A model generated the notes under the pieces. That model did no database searches. It saw only the letters and a list, made by a program, of their open reading frames with translations, and was not told the origin of the DNA. A stretch of DNA of 46,769 bases from Candidatus Sumerlaeota bacterium (GTDB lineage: Bacteria > Sumerlaeota > Sumerlaeia > JADFCT01). The stretch spans positions 1 through 46,769 of the forward strand of contig JAPLSP010000494.1 of assembly GCA_026398575.1 (NCBI GenBank), given 5' to 3'. The position numbers and the translations under genes are program-made. Below, piece by piece: positions 9,144 to 18,119 of the stretch. Each line of letters starts with the position of its first letter. The first letter of the stretch is position 1.

Positions 9144-10415
9144 TCAATTTTTAGACAATTTTTTCGTGACCCGTTGAAGCGCAAGTTTCAACGCTTGATT
9201 GTGCTTGATTCCTTTTCCCTCTGAAATCTGATTTTCCGCTACTCGAACATCTTCCAAAAGGTCCATATTCGTCAGCAAATCTATCGCCGGAATAACCTCG
9301 ATCTGGTTCGTGACAGGGAAGGCCCGATCTCCCAGATAAACCAACCGCCCTTGATGAATCACGCCGTCTTCAATTCCCGTTTTGAGATGCGCCCAATCGT
9401 GTGGGGCAACGGAAAGTGAGCATTTGAATTCATAGCCAGTGCGCGATTGACCATGATCAACGATCAAATCTATCTCCGCTCCGGCATGCGTCCGGAAGTA
9501 ATAAAATCCCGCGCCCGGGCGCCGCAAGTTTTCCCATGCAATGATCTGCTCGATCATGAATCCTTCCCAACTGGCGCCGCGCGAAGGGGATTGCAGCAAC
9601 TGCATCCGATCGCCGATACCGAGCAGGCTGTGAAGAAGCCCCGTGTCGCGAATATAAAGTTTAGGAGCTTTGACCAGCCGTTTGCCCAGATCCATATAAT
9701 AAGGCTGGAGACGGCGAACCAGGAAATACCCTTCGAGAATATTCAGAAAATTCTCGACGGTATGATACGATATTCCGAATGACTGTCCCAAGGTTGAAGC
9801 ATTGAGAATTCCGCCATGGCAATGCGCAATCATGCCCATGAGCCGGCGTATTTCCGGCGGCGTCATGGTCAGTCCGCGGCTCGCGATATCGCGTTCAATA
9901 AAAGTGCGCAGATAATTTTGCTGCCAGAGGCGCCAGCGCTCATTGCTCTTCGCCAGGCAGGCTTCCGGAAAGCCTCCCCGGAGCCAGAATTTCATCAAAT
10001 CCATTTTTCGCCCGCGCGAAACTTCATCGAATAGAAATGGCGTCAATTCCACGATCCCGACGCGCCCTGCCAGGCTTTCGGATATGCCGCGGACCAGCTC
10101 GGGGCTGACGGAACCCAGCAGATAAAATCGCCCCCGCCGCCGGTCCTCATCCACCAGCGACCTTAGCACGGAAAAAATATTTGGGAGCGCCTGCGCCTCA
10201 TCAAGGATGATTTTGCCCTTCATCTGGCGTAGCGCGAGCTCGATATCGGCAGAAAAAAATTGATAATCCGAGGGCTTCTCCAAATCGAAATAGCTCCCCG
10301 TTATCGAATGCCGGGCCAGCGTCGTTTTCCCGCATTGGCGGGGGCCGAGAATGAGGACCACCGGAAACTGGCCGGCCAATTTCCGGACGAAGTCGCTTGC
10401 GTCGCGATTAATCAT
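9144..10415 (-). CDS. AAA_14 ATPase with C-terminal DUF4143 domain
   Basis: 423 residues. Walker A LGPRQCGKTT near residue 25 and Walker B KIILDEAQ near residue 70, then a sensor region YLLGSVSPELVRG, RVGIVELTPF, and the DUF4143 C-terminal nuclease-like region (YIRDTGLLHSLLGI, FEGFMIEQII-like GASWEGFMIEQI, then YFRTHAGAEIDLIVDHG and YEFKCS). The D-x-D and E-x-K pattern at the end resembles PD-(D/E)xK nucleases. Such proteins are abundant orphan ATPases in bacteria and archaea, often in accessory DNA; their role is unresolved. It is convergent with the GH9 gene (19-base gap) and stands alone as a transcription unit. Confidence 0.93.
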   Translation of the reverse strand: MINRDASDFVRKLAGQFPVVLILGPRQCGKTTLARHSITGSYFDLEKPSDYQFFSADIELALRQMKGKIILDEAQALPNIFSVLRSLVDEDRRRGRFYLLGSVSPELVRGISESLAGRVGIVELTPFLFDEVSRGRKMDLMKFWLRGGFPEACLAKSNERWRLWQQNYLRTFIERDIASRGLTMTPPEIRRLMGMIAHCHGGILNASTLGQSFGISYHTVENFLNILEGYFLVRRLQPYYMDLGKRLVKAPKLYIRDTGLLHSLLGIGDRMQLLQSPSRGASWEGFMIEQIIAWENLRRPGAGFYYFRTHAGAEIDLIVDHGQSRTGYEFKCSLSVAPHDWAHLKTGIEDGVIHQGRLVYLGDRAFPVTNQIEVIPAIDLLTNMDLLEDVRVAENQISEGKGIKHNQALKLALQRVTKKLSKN

Positions 10416-10508
10416 GCATGAAATATAGAAGTGGCGTTTCTAAATATCAAGGGAAAAATTTTCCGGCGCAAGTGGAAAAATGGGCGCGCCTCGGACGCCA
10501 TGCGCCTC

Positions 10509-13361
10509 TTATTCCTTTTTCTTGAACATCCGCCGCAGCGGGCGCCAGTGGGCGAGGTCGTCGAAGAGGGAATAGGTCACCGGAATGGCGATCAGCGTCA
10601 GCAGGAGCGACAGTGTCTGGCCGCCAATGACGACGCTCGAGATGGTTTTGTTCGTGGCCGCCCCCGCGCCGCCAAAAAGCAGGAGCGGGATCATGCCGGC
10701 CACGAAGGCCACCGTTGTCATCAAGATGGGCCGCAAGCGGTCCAGATTGGCCGCGAGGATGGCCTCCGTGCGCGGCATTCCAGCCTCGCGCAATTGATTC
10801 GTATGGTCAATCTGAAGGATGGAATTTTTCTTGACCACCGCGAAGAGCACCAGCACGCCCAGGATCGAAAAGATATTGAGCGACTGGCCGAAAAAGAGCA
10901 GCGAGACGAGGGCGAACGGAAGGGTCAGCGGCAGCGCGAGCAGAATTGTGATAGGATGCAGCCATGACTCGAATTGCGCGGCAAGGACGAGATAGACGAA
11001 GATGAATGCGAGCAGAAAAACGATCATGAAGCCATGCAGCATTCGCGCCATTTCTTTCGAGCGCCCGATCAGGCCGGATTTGCAATCGGGTCCCATGTCC
11101 AGTGTTTTTGTTTCCTCCGCCAGCGCGTCGAGAACGGCTTTTTGCGAACTGCCGGGCTTGAGATTGGCAGTGACCGTCACCTGGCGGGCGCGGCTCAAAC
11201 GGTTGATCTGCGCCGGACCGGTTCCGGGATCGAACCGCGCCACGTCGCCCAGCGGCACGACGTCAATCTTGCTCGAAGGGACCGTGACCATTTTCAGATC
11301 TTCGATGCGGTTGCGCTGCAGGGCGTTGGCGCGGACGTGGACTTCATATTCCTCGCCTTTCTCGAAGTAGGTGCTGGCCTTGTCGCCGGCCACCAACAGG
11401 CGCAGCGTTTGCGCGATGTCCGCGATCGCAACGCCCAGGTTGGCGGCCTTGGCGCGATCCACCGTCACGCCGTATTGCGGTTTGCCCGTCACCAGCGTCG
11501 AGTCCACGTCCACCGCGTCGGGCATGGCGCGCAGTTTCTCCATCAGGCGCCCGGCGTAATCCTCCAGTTTTTTCATGTCCGGACCGGCGATCATGAAAGC
11601 GATATCCGTGTTGGCCATGCCGCCGCCTGAAAACAGCGACACCGGCGTCACGCTCATGCGCAGCTGCTGATCCGCGTATCGCGGCAGCAGTTCTTTGCGG
11701 ACCCATTGGATGATCGCCTGCTGGTCGAAATTGCGCTTCTCGGGGTCCACCAGACGCACATAGGCGCTGCCCAGGTTGGCGGTGCGCTGATCGGAGTCGG
11801 CGACGCTGACCATGGTGTACTCCACGCCGTCCAGGGCGCGCAGATCGCGGGCAATGCGCGCCAGGATGACGCGCGTGGCCTCGAGCGTTGTGCCTTCGGG
11901 CGCGCGGACGTTGACTTGGAATTCGGACTGATCATCCTCGGGCAGGAAATTGACGCGCTGCTTCTTCATCAACGGGTAGATAGAAGCCAGCAGTCCGACG
12001 CAAATAAGAACGACGACCCAGCGCCAGCGCAGCGCCGCCTTCAGCAGGGCAAGATAGGCGCTTTCGATGATGTGATAGAAGAACTGTCCCTTCGAGGCCG
12101 AATGCGAATGCGCCTGCTGAAACTCGTTCATCGAATGCGGCTCTTCAGGCACAAGATGGCCCGCGGCCCCTTCTGCCCTGGCCTCGCCAACCTTGTCGGC
12201 CTCATTATTCCCATTCTTCCCATCAATCCCATTCCCTTTCGCCCCCCGGTTGTTCTTGTGTTTGGGCCTCTTCAGCCAGCGCGCGGCGAGCATCGGCGTG
12301 AGGGTGAAGGATACAAGCATCGAAACAATGATGGCCGCGGCCATCGTGATGCCAAAGGACTTCAGGAAGCGGCCAACAATGCCGCTCATGACGGCGATGG
12401 GCAGGAAGATGGCCACGAGCGACAGCGTGATGGACAGGACGGCCATACCGATTTCCTTGGTGGCGGCGATGGCCGCATCGTAGGGCTTGTAGTCCTTCTC
12501 GTCAATATAGCGATAGATGTTTTCAAGCACAACGATGGCGTCGTCAATGACGATGCCCACCGACAGCGTCAGGGCCAGCAGCGTGATGCCGTTCAAAGTG
12601 AAGCCCATGAAATTCATGACGGCGAAGGCCGAGATGATGGAGGTCGGGATGGCGAGCGCCGAGATGAAGGTTGTGCGGACGTTGAAAAGGAAGACGAGTA
12701 CAACGATGGCAGCAAAACCAGCGCCCCAAAGCAGATGCTCCTCTACGGTGCGGACCGAATCCTTGATGAAGACCGAATTGTCGCGCACGATCTTGATGTC
12801 GTAGCCCTTGGGTCTGTTGGGGATGATCTCCTTGAGCCGTTCCTTGACGCGGTCCACGACCTCGACGGTGTTGGCGCCCGACTGCCGGCGTATATTGAGC
12901 AGAAGGCAGGGCGTTTCGTTGTACTGAGAGAAGCTGTAGGCTTCCTCAACCCCGTCTTCCACGGCGCCAAGGTCGCCGATCGTGATGGTATGGTCGCCGC
13001 GCGTGGCGGCGGCGATATTTTCCAGTTCTTTAACCGCCGTCACGCGTCCCATCGTGCACAGCGTGTACTCGGCGGCGCCTTGCTTGATCGTGCCACCCGG
13101 GATTTGCAAATTTTGCGTCGTGAGCGCGCGTGCGACGTTGGAGATGGTCAGATCGTGCGCGCGCAGCTTGATCGGGTCCAGATTCACGTTGATCTGCCGC
13201 AGTTGGCCACCCACGAGCATGGCCTGCCCGACGCCTTCGATGGATTCGAGCTGGCGGCGCAGCACTTTGTCGCAATATTCAGTGATCTGCTGCGGCGACG
13301 CGTTAGCAGCGAAAAGCCCAGGTGTCTGGCGGATCGCCCGATGTTTGAGCCCTACACTCAC
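10509..13361 (-). CDS. RND efflux transporter, N-terminally truncated (probable remnant)
   Basis: The open frame codes for 950 residues with a GTG start; HAE1-type RND pumps are usually about 1030-1060. Homology-like sequence starts at SPQQITEYCDK, which corresponds to roughly residue 150 of AcrB, so TM1 and the first porter subdomain are missing. Upstream, the frame closes at a TAG (13380-13382). The rest looks complete: TM4 has the proton-relay pair in GIVIDDAIVVLENIYRYID, followed by later porter domains and FVYLVLAAQFESWLHP. A roughly 60-residue hydrophilic insert lies in the central cytoplasmic loop (about 12105-12270), partly made of 9-base repeats. Without TM1 it is unlikely to work. 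It follows the OMF gene on the same strand; see the finding on cassette insertion. Confidence 0.85.
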   Translation of the reverse strand: MSVGLKHRAIRQTPGLFAANASPQQITEYCDKVLRRQLESIEGVGQAMLVGGQLRQINVNLDPIKLRAHDLTISNVARALTTQNLQIPGGTIKQGAAEYTLCTMGRVTAVKELENIAAATRGDHTITIGDLGAVEDGVEEAYSFSQYNETPCLLLNIRRQSGANTVEVVDRVKERLKEIIPNRPKGYDIKIVRDNSVFIKDSVRTVEEHLLWGAGFAAIVVLVFLFNVRTTFISALAIPTSIISAFAVMNFMGFTLNGITLLALTLSVGIVIDDAIVVLENIYRYIDEKDYKPYDAAIAATKEIGMAVLSITLSLVAIFLPIAVMSGIVGRFLKSFGITMAAAIIVSMLVSFTLTPMLAARWLKRPKHKNNRGAKGNGIDGKNGNNEADKVGEARAEGAAGHLVPEEPHSMNEFQQAHSHSASKGQFFYHIIESAYLALLKAALRWRWVVVLICVGLLASIYPLMKKQRVNFLPEDDQSEFQVNVRAPEGTTLEATRVILARIARDLRALDGVEYTMVSVADSDQRTANLGSAYVRLVDPEKRNFDQQAIIQWVRKELLPRYADQQLRMSVTPVSLFSGGGMANTDIAFMIAGPDMKKLEDYAGRLMEKLRAMPDAVDVDSTLVTGKPQYGVTVDRAKAANLGVAIADIAQTLRLLVAGDKASTYFEKGEEYEVHVRANALQRNRIEDLKMVTVPSSKIDVVPLGDVARFDPGTGPAQINRLSRARQVTVTANLKPGSSQKAVLDALAEETKTLDMGPDCKSGLIGRSKEMARMLHGFMIVFLLAFIFVYLVLAAQFESWLHPITILLALPLTLPFALVSLLFFGQSLNIFSILGVLVLFAVVKKNSILQIDHTNQLREAGMPRTEAILAANLDRLRPILMTTVAFVAGMIPLLLFGGAGAATNKTISSVVIGGQTLSLLLTLIAIPVTYSLFDDLAHWRPLRRMFKKKE

Positions 13362-13396
13362 GGCTGCAATAATGGAAAACTATCGAATTGGGTCGC

Positions 13397-14917
13397 TCAT
13401 CTCTCGTCGGGAGCCACTGCCCTTTCAGTATCGGTCTCCACTCCACCGCCCAATGCCTTGTAAAGGCGCACCGAGGCAAGCAGCTCCTCAAGCCGCGCCT
13501 GCTCGAGTCGTAACTCAGCCGTGAAGAGCAGGCGTTCGGCATCAAGAAGTTCCAGGTAGTTCGACTGCCCGATGCGATAGCGCAAATCCGACAGCCGCAC
13601 CGAATCCTGCAAGGCCTGGGTCTGATCCTCGCACTCACGACGCTGCACGCCGGACTGCTGCTTGGCAATTAAGGCATCCGATGTCTCGCGCAGAGCCTGC
13701 AGGACGGTCTTGCGATAGTTTTCCAGAGCCTGTTCGCGCCGGGCTTTGCTCGCCCGGAAGTTGAACCAGTTGCGCCCGCCTTCAAAGATCGGCTGCGATG
13801 CGGCGCCTGCGATCATCCAGCCATGACTGTTGGATTTCAGCAGATTGTCCAGTTGCAGGCTCTGATAACCGTATTCGGCCGTCAAGGCGATCCGGGGAAA
13901 GAACGCGGCCTTGGCCGCTCCGATTCGGGCCGTGGCGGCGGCGAGCTGCTGCTCGGCGCTCCTCAGGTCCGGTCTGCGCTCCAACAGGTCCGCCGGCAAT
14001 CCCACGGGCACGTTGGGAATCGGCGGCTGCTCCCTGAACCGGATACCCCGCCGGATATCCTGCGGCGCCTGGCCCAGCAGGATGCTGAGCGCGTTTTCGG
14101 TCTGGAAGACCTGCTGCTTCAGGATGGCCATCGTGGCCTGAGTGGCTGAAACCTCGGCTCGGAAGCGGTATACCTCAAGGTCCGAAGCCGTCCCGTTCTT
14201 GCGGCGCAGTTCCATTAGCGCGAGCGTCTTCTGGTAGGCGCGCAGCGTCTCCGAAGTGATCTCAACTTCGCGATCGAATTCAAGCAAACCGAAATAGGCG
14301 CGCGCAACCTCCGTGACCAGGATCGAAATCACCAAGTTGCGCGATTCTTCAGTTGCAAGCAGTTCGGCCCGGGCTGCCTCCCGGGTACGGCGCACGCGGC
14401 CCCACAGATCCACCTCATAAGAAAGATCAAGCAGGGCCGAGTATGCGTTACTGTAGGCGGGCGAACGCACGCCATCAGGATTCGCCGCGCTTGGCGGGGA
14501 TACCATTGCCCGCAGAGAGTTGGGCGTGCGCGTTCTGGCGGCGGAACCGGATGCGCCCAGTTGCGGATAAAGGTCCGCCGTGGCGATGCCCAGCGTTGCC
14601 CGCGCCTCCTCGACCCGCGCCGTGGCGATTTTTAGGTCCTGATTACTCTCAAGGGCCGTACGGATCAGCGTCTGCAATTGCGGATCCTTGAACACCTGCC
14701 ACCACGGCATGGCGGACAGCAGCGTGCCGGAGGTGGCAAGCGGCTGCGCGGAATCCGCCGGCTCGCGGTATCCCGCCGGCGTCAGATTGGCTGGACGATG
14801 GTAGTCGGGGCCGAGGGCGCACCCGCCGAGCAGCGCCAGGGAAACGATAAGACAAATCAGTCGCTGGATGGGACGCGCCATTTTTCCCATTTCGTTTTCG
14901 CAAGAACCGTCTTGCAT
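13397..14917 (-). CDS. Outer-membrane efflux lipoprotein, NodT/OprM type
   Basis: About 506 residues from ATG 14917, chosen because it sits just past the RND stop (14922) with AAAGGA upstream; an open frame to 14998 would overlap that gene. Lipobox LLGGC near residue 33, then CALGPDYHRP, the standard start of mature NodT-type outer-membrane factors. Two internally repeated coiled-coil halves with typical motifs (ESNQDLKIATARVEEAR, DLSYEVDLWGRVRR, LPADLLERRPDLRSAEQQL, IGQSNYLELLDAER). Forms the trimeric outer-membrane and periplasmic tunnel of a tripartite pump. Last gene of the adaptor-RND-OMF set. Its TGA overlaps an ATG that opens a frame of only six codons, perhaps a relic of the next gene's start. 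Confidence 0.94.
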   Translation of the reverse strand: MQDGSCENEMGKMARPIQRLICLIVSLALLGGCALGPDYHRPANLTPAGYREPADSAQPLATSGTLLSAMPWWQVFKDPQLQTLIRTALESNQDLKIATARVEEARATLGIATADLYPQLGASGSAARTRTPNSLRAMVSPPSAANPDGVRSPAYSNAYSALLDLSYEVDLWGRVRRTREAARAELLATEESRNLVISILVTEVARAYFGLLEFDREVEITSETLRAYQKTLALMELRRKNGTASDLEVYRFRAEVSATQATMAILKQQVFQTENALSILLGQAPQDIRRGIRFREQPPIPNVPVGLPADLLERRPDLRSAEQQLAAATARIGAAKAAFFPRIALTAEYGYQSLQLDNLLKSNSHGWMIAGAASQPIFEGGRNWFNFRASKARREQALENYRKTVLQALRETSDALIAKQQSGVQRRECEDQTQALQDSVRLSDLRYRIGQSNYLELLDAERLLFTAELRLEQARLEELLASVRLYKALGGGVETDTERAVAPDER

Positions 14918-14921
14918 GGAA

Positions 14922-17900
14922 TTAGGATTCCTTTCGCTGATCCCCGGATGGATTCGGCCCGGCATTCCCGGCCACTTGGCGCCCGTTGCTTTTGCCAAAA
15001 GTCTTCTCGATCAACACATAAAACAGCGGCGCAAACAGGACCACGAGAATGGTGCCGGTGATCATGCCGCCCAGCACCGCGGTGCCGATGGCATTCATGG
15101 CCCCGGCGCCCGCGCCCTTGGCCATGGCCAGGGGCAGGACGCCAAAACCGAAGGCCAACGAGGTCATGATGATGGGACGCAGTCTCAGTTTCGCGCCTTC
15201 CAGAGTCGCTGCGATCAGATCCATCCCTTCCTCCACACGGGTCTTGGCGAACTGGACGATCAGGATGGCGTTCTTGGTGGTCAATCCCAGGGTGGTCAGA
15301 AGCCCGATCTGGAAATAAACGTCATTGGGCAATCCCCGCAGCGTTGAAGCGATGACGCCGCCAATGGCCCCCAGGGGCAGGGCCAGCAGGATCGAGATGG
15401 GGATGGGCCAACTCTCGTAAAGGGCCGCCAGGCACAGAAAAATCACCAGAATGGAAAAAGCATACAGCGGGCCTGTCTGGGCGCCGGCCTGCCTTTCCTG
15501 ATAGGAAAGGCCGGTCCAATCGTACCCGATTCCCTGCGGCAGCTTCTTCACGAAATCCTCCATAACCTCCATCGCCTGGCCGGAACTCCTCCCCGGCGCC
15601 GCCTCACCCAGGATGTTCAGGGACGGAAAGCCGTTATATCGCTCCACCTTCGGAGAGCCGGAAGTCCAGTGGCCGGACGCAAAGGAAGAATAGGGAACCA
15701 TCTTGCCCGTGGTGCTGCGCATATAGAGTTTTTCCAGATCCTGGGGCGACATGCGGTGGGGAGCGTCGGCCTGGGCGTACACCCTTTTAACGCGTCCGGC
15801 TTGAATGAAGTCGTTGACATACGCGCTGCCGAAGGCCGCCGAGATGGTGTTATGAATGTCGGTGATGGGCAGCTCCAACGCGCCGGCTTTTTCCCAATCC
15901 ACGTCAACCCGGTACTCGGGCACGTCTTCCAGGCCGTTGGGCCTGACCTTGGTCAATACCTTGTCCTGCGCCGCCATGCCGAGGATCTGGTTGCGAGCCT
16001 CCATCAGTTTGATATGGCCCAAACCGCCACGGTCCAGCAACTGGAAATCAAACCCCTTTGACGTCCCCAGCTCGGTGACGGCCGGCGGCGCGAAAGCAAA
16101 CACCATCGCATTGCGGATCTGCGAAAACTTTCGCATGGCTCTTCCGGCCACGGCGCCAACCTTCAGGTCCGCGCGAGTGCGGAGTTCCCAGTCCTTCAGC
16201 TTGACAAAGGCCATGCCCGAGTTCTGTCCCCGGCCCGAGAAGCTGGCGCCGGAAATCGTCATGATGGCTTCCACTGCCTCTTTCTCGTTTTCCAGGAAAT
16301 AAACCCTGACCTCCTTCAAGACCTCCCTGGTCTGCTCCACTGTCGAGTTGGCCGGCAGCATGGCCTGAACCAACATCATTCCCTGATCTTCATCGGGGAG
16401 ATAAGCGGTGGGCATCCGTTTGAACAGGAATCCCATTGCCGCCACGATCAGAAGAAAGACCAGCACGAAGCGGAGTTTCTTGGCGAGGGAGTGGCCCACC
16501 AGTTTCAGATACTGATCCCTGGTCCAAAAAAAGGCGCGGTCAAACCAGCGGAAAAACGGCCGCAGGAACCAGATCCCTCCCTCCGCCGGTTCGTGCCCCT
16601 TGGGCACCGGCTTGAGCAGCGAGGCGCAGAGCACCGGCGTCAGGACCAGGGCCACCACCACCGAAAGGAGCATGGAGGCAATGATGGTCACGGAAAACTG
16701 ACGATAGATGACACCCGTGGATCCGGGGAAAAACGCCATCGGGCCGAAGACCGCCGAGAGCACCAACCCGATGCCGATCAAAGCGCTGGTAATCTGGTTC
16801 ATGGAGGCACGAGTAGCCTCTTTGGGGGGAAGTCCTTCCTCGCTCATGATTCGTTCCACATTCTCCACCACCACAATGGCGTCGTCCACCAGCAGGCCGA
16901 TGGCCAAAACCATAGCGAACATGGTCAGCATGTTGATGGAATACCCGAAAAGCCCCAGCACCGCGAACTTCCCCAGGATCACCACGGGCACGGCAATGGT
17001 CGGGATCAGGGTAGCCCGCATGTTTCCCATGAACAAATACATGACAAGAAAAACCAGCAGGATCGCCTCGATGAGAGTCTTCACCACTTCGTAGATGGCC
17101 ACCTTGACAAACGGCGTGGTGTCGTAGGGATAAACCACCTTCATGCCGGTGGGGAAAAAGTGGCTCATCTCCTCCAATTTCGCTCGGACGTTGTCGGCTG
17201 TTTCCAGCGCGTTGGCGCCGGCCGCCTGCCGGATGGCCAGGCCGGCCGAGGGTCTGCCGTTATGAGAGATGTCAACGTCGTAAGATTCGGCGCCGAGTTC
17301 GGTCCGTCCCACATCTTTGACCCGCACAATGGATCCGTCCGGGCTTATCCGGAGCGGAATCGCGGCAAACTCCTCAGGTGTCTTGAGCATGCTCTGGACA
17401 ACGATGGCGGCATTCAGGCGCTGGCCTTCGACCGCCGGCGCCCCGCCGAACTGCCCGGCGGACACTTCCACGTTATAGGCTCTCAGCGCCGTGATGACAT
17501 CTTGCATCGTCATCTGGTAATTGGTCAGCTTGTTGGGATCAAGCCAGACCCGCATGGCGTACTGGCTGCCGAAGATCTCCACCTCACCCACCCCCGGCAC
17601 CCGCGAAAGCACCTTTTCCAGACTGGATACGGCATAATCCCGCAAGTCATTCCCATCCATGCTCTCATCTTCCGAAATCAAGCCCACGATCAACAGGAAG
17701 TTCCGGGTGGATTTGGCCACCTTGATGCCCGATCGCTGCACCACGTCGGGCAGGCTCGCCATGGCGAGTTGGAGCTTGTTCTGCACCTGCGCCCAGGCGA
17801 GGTCCGGATCGGTTCCCGGCTTGAAGGTCAGTTCGACGCGGGAACCGCCCGACGAATCGCTCTGGCCGGAGAGATACAGCATTTTGTCGAAGCCGGTCAT

Positions 17901-18107
17901 CTTCTGCTCGATGATCTGCGTCACGCTGTTTTCAACCGTCTCCGCCGACGCCCCCGGATAGAAGGCGGTAATGGCGATGGAAGGGGGGGCAATGGGGGGA
18001 TACTGCGATACGGGTAGCGAATAGATCGCCAGCAAGCCCGCCACCATCAGGATGATGGCGATGACCCATGCGAAGACCGGCCGATCCAGAAAGAATCTTG
18101 ATAGCAT
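14922..18107 (-). CDS. RND multidrug efflux transporter, AcrB/MexB (HAE1) type, complete
   Basis: About 1061 residues, full length for the family. Opens MLSRFFLDRPVFAWVIAI (TM1), then the porter domain with PPSIAITAFYPGASAETVE, TM4 with the proton-relay pair in AIGLLVDDAIVVVENVERIM, LTPVLCASLLKP, the second porter half, and a last TM bundle ending FAPLFYVLIEKTFGK. Start: GGAGG at 18113-18117 is 6 bases before ATG 18107; the GTG at 18110 is too close. The gap to the adaptor stop is only about 12 bases and the OMF start follows 4 bases after its stop, so the three are one operon. Inner membrane; proton-driven export of hydrophobic compounds. Confidence 0.96.
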   Translation of the reverse strand: MLSRFFLDRPVFAWVIAIILMVAGLLAIYSLPVSQYPPIAPPSIAITAFYPGASAETVENSVTQIIEQKMTGFDKMLYLSGQSDSSGGSRVELTFKPGTDPDLAWAQVQNKLQLAMASLPDVVQRSGIKVAKSTRNFLLIVGLISEDESMDGNDLRDYAVSSLEKVLSRVPGVGEVEIFGSQYAMRVWLDPNKLTNYQMTMQDVITALRAYNVEVSAGQFGGAPAVEGQRLNAAIVVQSMLKTPEEFAAIPLRISPDGSIVRVKDVGRTELGAESYDVDISHNGRPSAGLAIRQAAGANALETADNVRAKLEEMSHFFPTGMKVVYPYDTTPFVKVAIYEVVKTLIEAILLVFLVMYLFMGNMRATLIPTIAVPVVILGKFAVLGLFGYSINMLTMFAMVLAIGLLVDDAIVVVENVERIMSEEGLPPKEATRASMNQITSALIGIGLVLSAVFGPMAFFPGSTGVIYRQFSVTIIASMLLSVVVALVLTPVLCASLLKPVPKGHEPAEGGIWFLRPFFRWFDRAFFWTRDQYLKLVGHSLAKKLRFVLVFLLIVAAMGFLFKRMPTAYLPDEDQGMMLVQAMLPANSTVEQTREVLKEVRVYFLENEKEAVEAIMTISGASFSGRGQNSGMAFVKLKDWELRTRADLKVGAVAGRAMRKFSQIRNAMVFAFAPPAVTELGTSKGFDFQLLDRGGLGHIKLMEARNQILGMAAQDKVLTKVRPNGLEDVPEYRVDVDWEKAGALELPITDIHNTISAAFGSAYVNDFIQAGRVKRVYAQADAPHRMSPQDLEKLYMRSTTGKMVPYSSFASGHWTSGSPKVERYNGFPSLNILGEAAPGRSSGQAMEVMEDFVKKLPQGIGYDWTGLSYQERQAGAQTGPLYAFSILVIFLCLAALYESWPIPISILLALPLGAIGGVIASTLRGLPNDVYFQIGLLTTLGLTTKNAILIVQFAKTRVEEGMDLIAATLEGAKLRLRPIIMTSLAFGFGVLPLAMAKGAGAGAMNAIGTAVLGGMITGTILVVLFAPLFYVLIEKTFGKSNGRQVAGNAGPNPSGDQRKES

Positions 18108-18119
18108 CACATGCCTCCG

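Noticed and set aside
11706..13463. 585-codon plus-strand frame antisense to the truncated RND gene
   Set aside because: Composition is His/Asp/Arg/Gly-rich with no domain; it mirrors a well-supported RND coding frame.
16491..18017. 508-codon plus-strand frame antisense to the complete RND gene
   Set aside because: His/Arg/Gln-rich antisense shadow without recognisable motifs.
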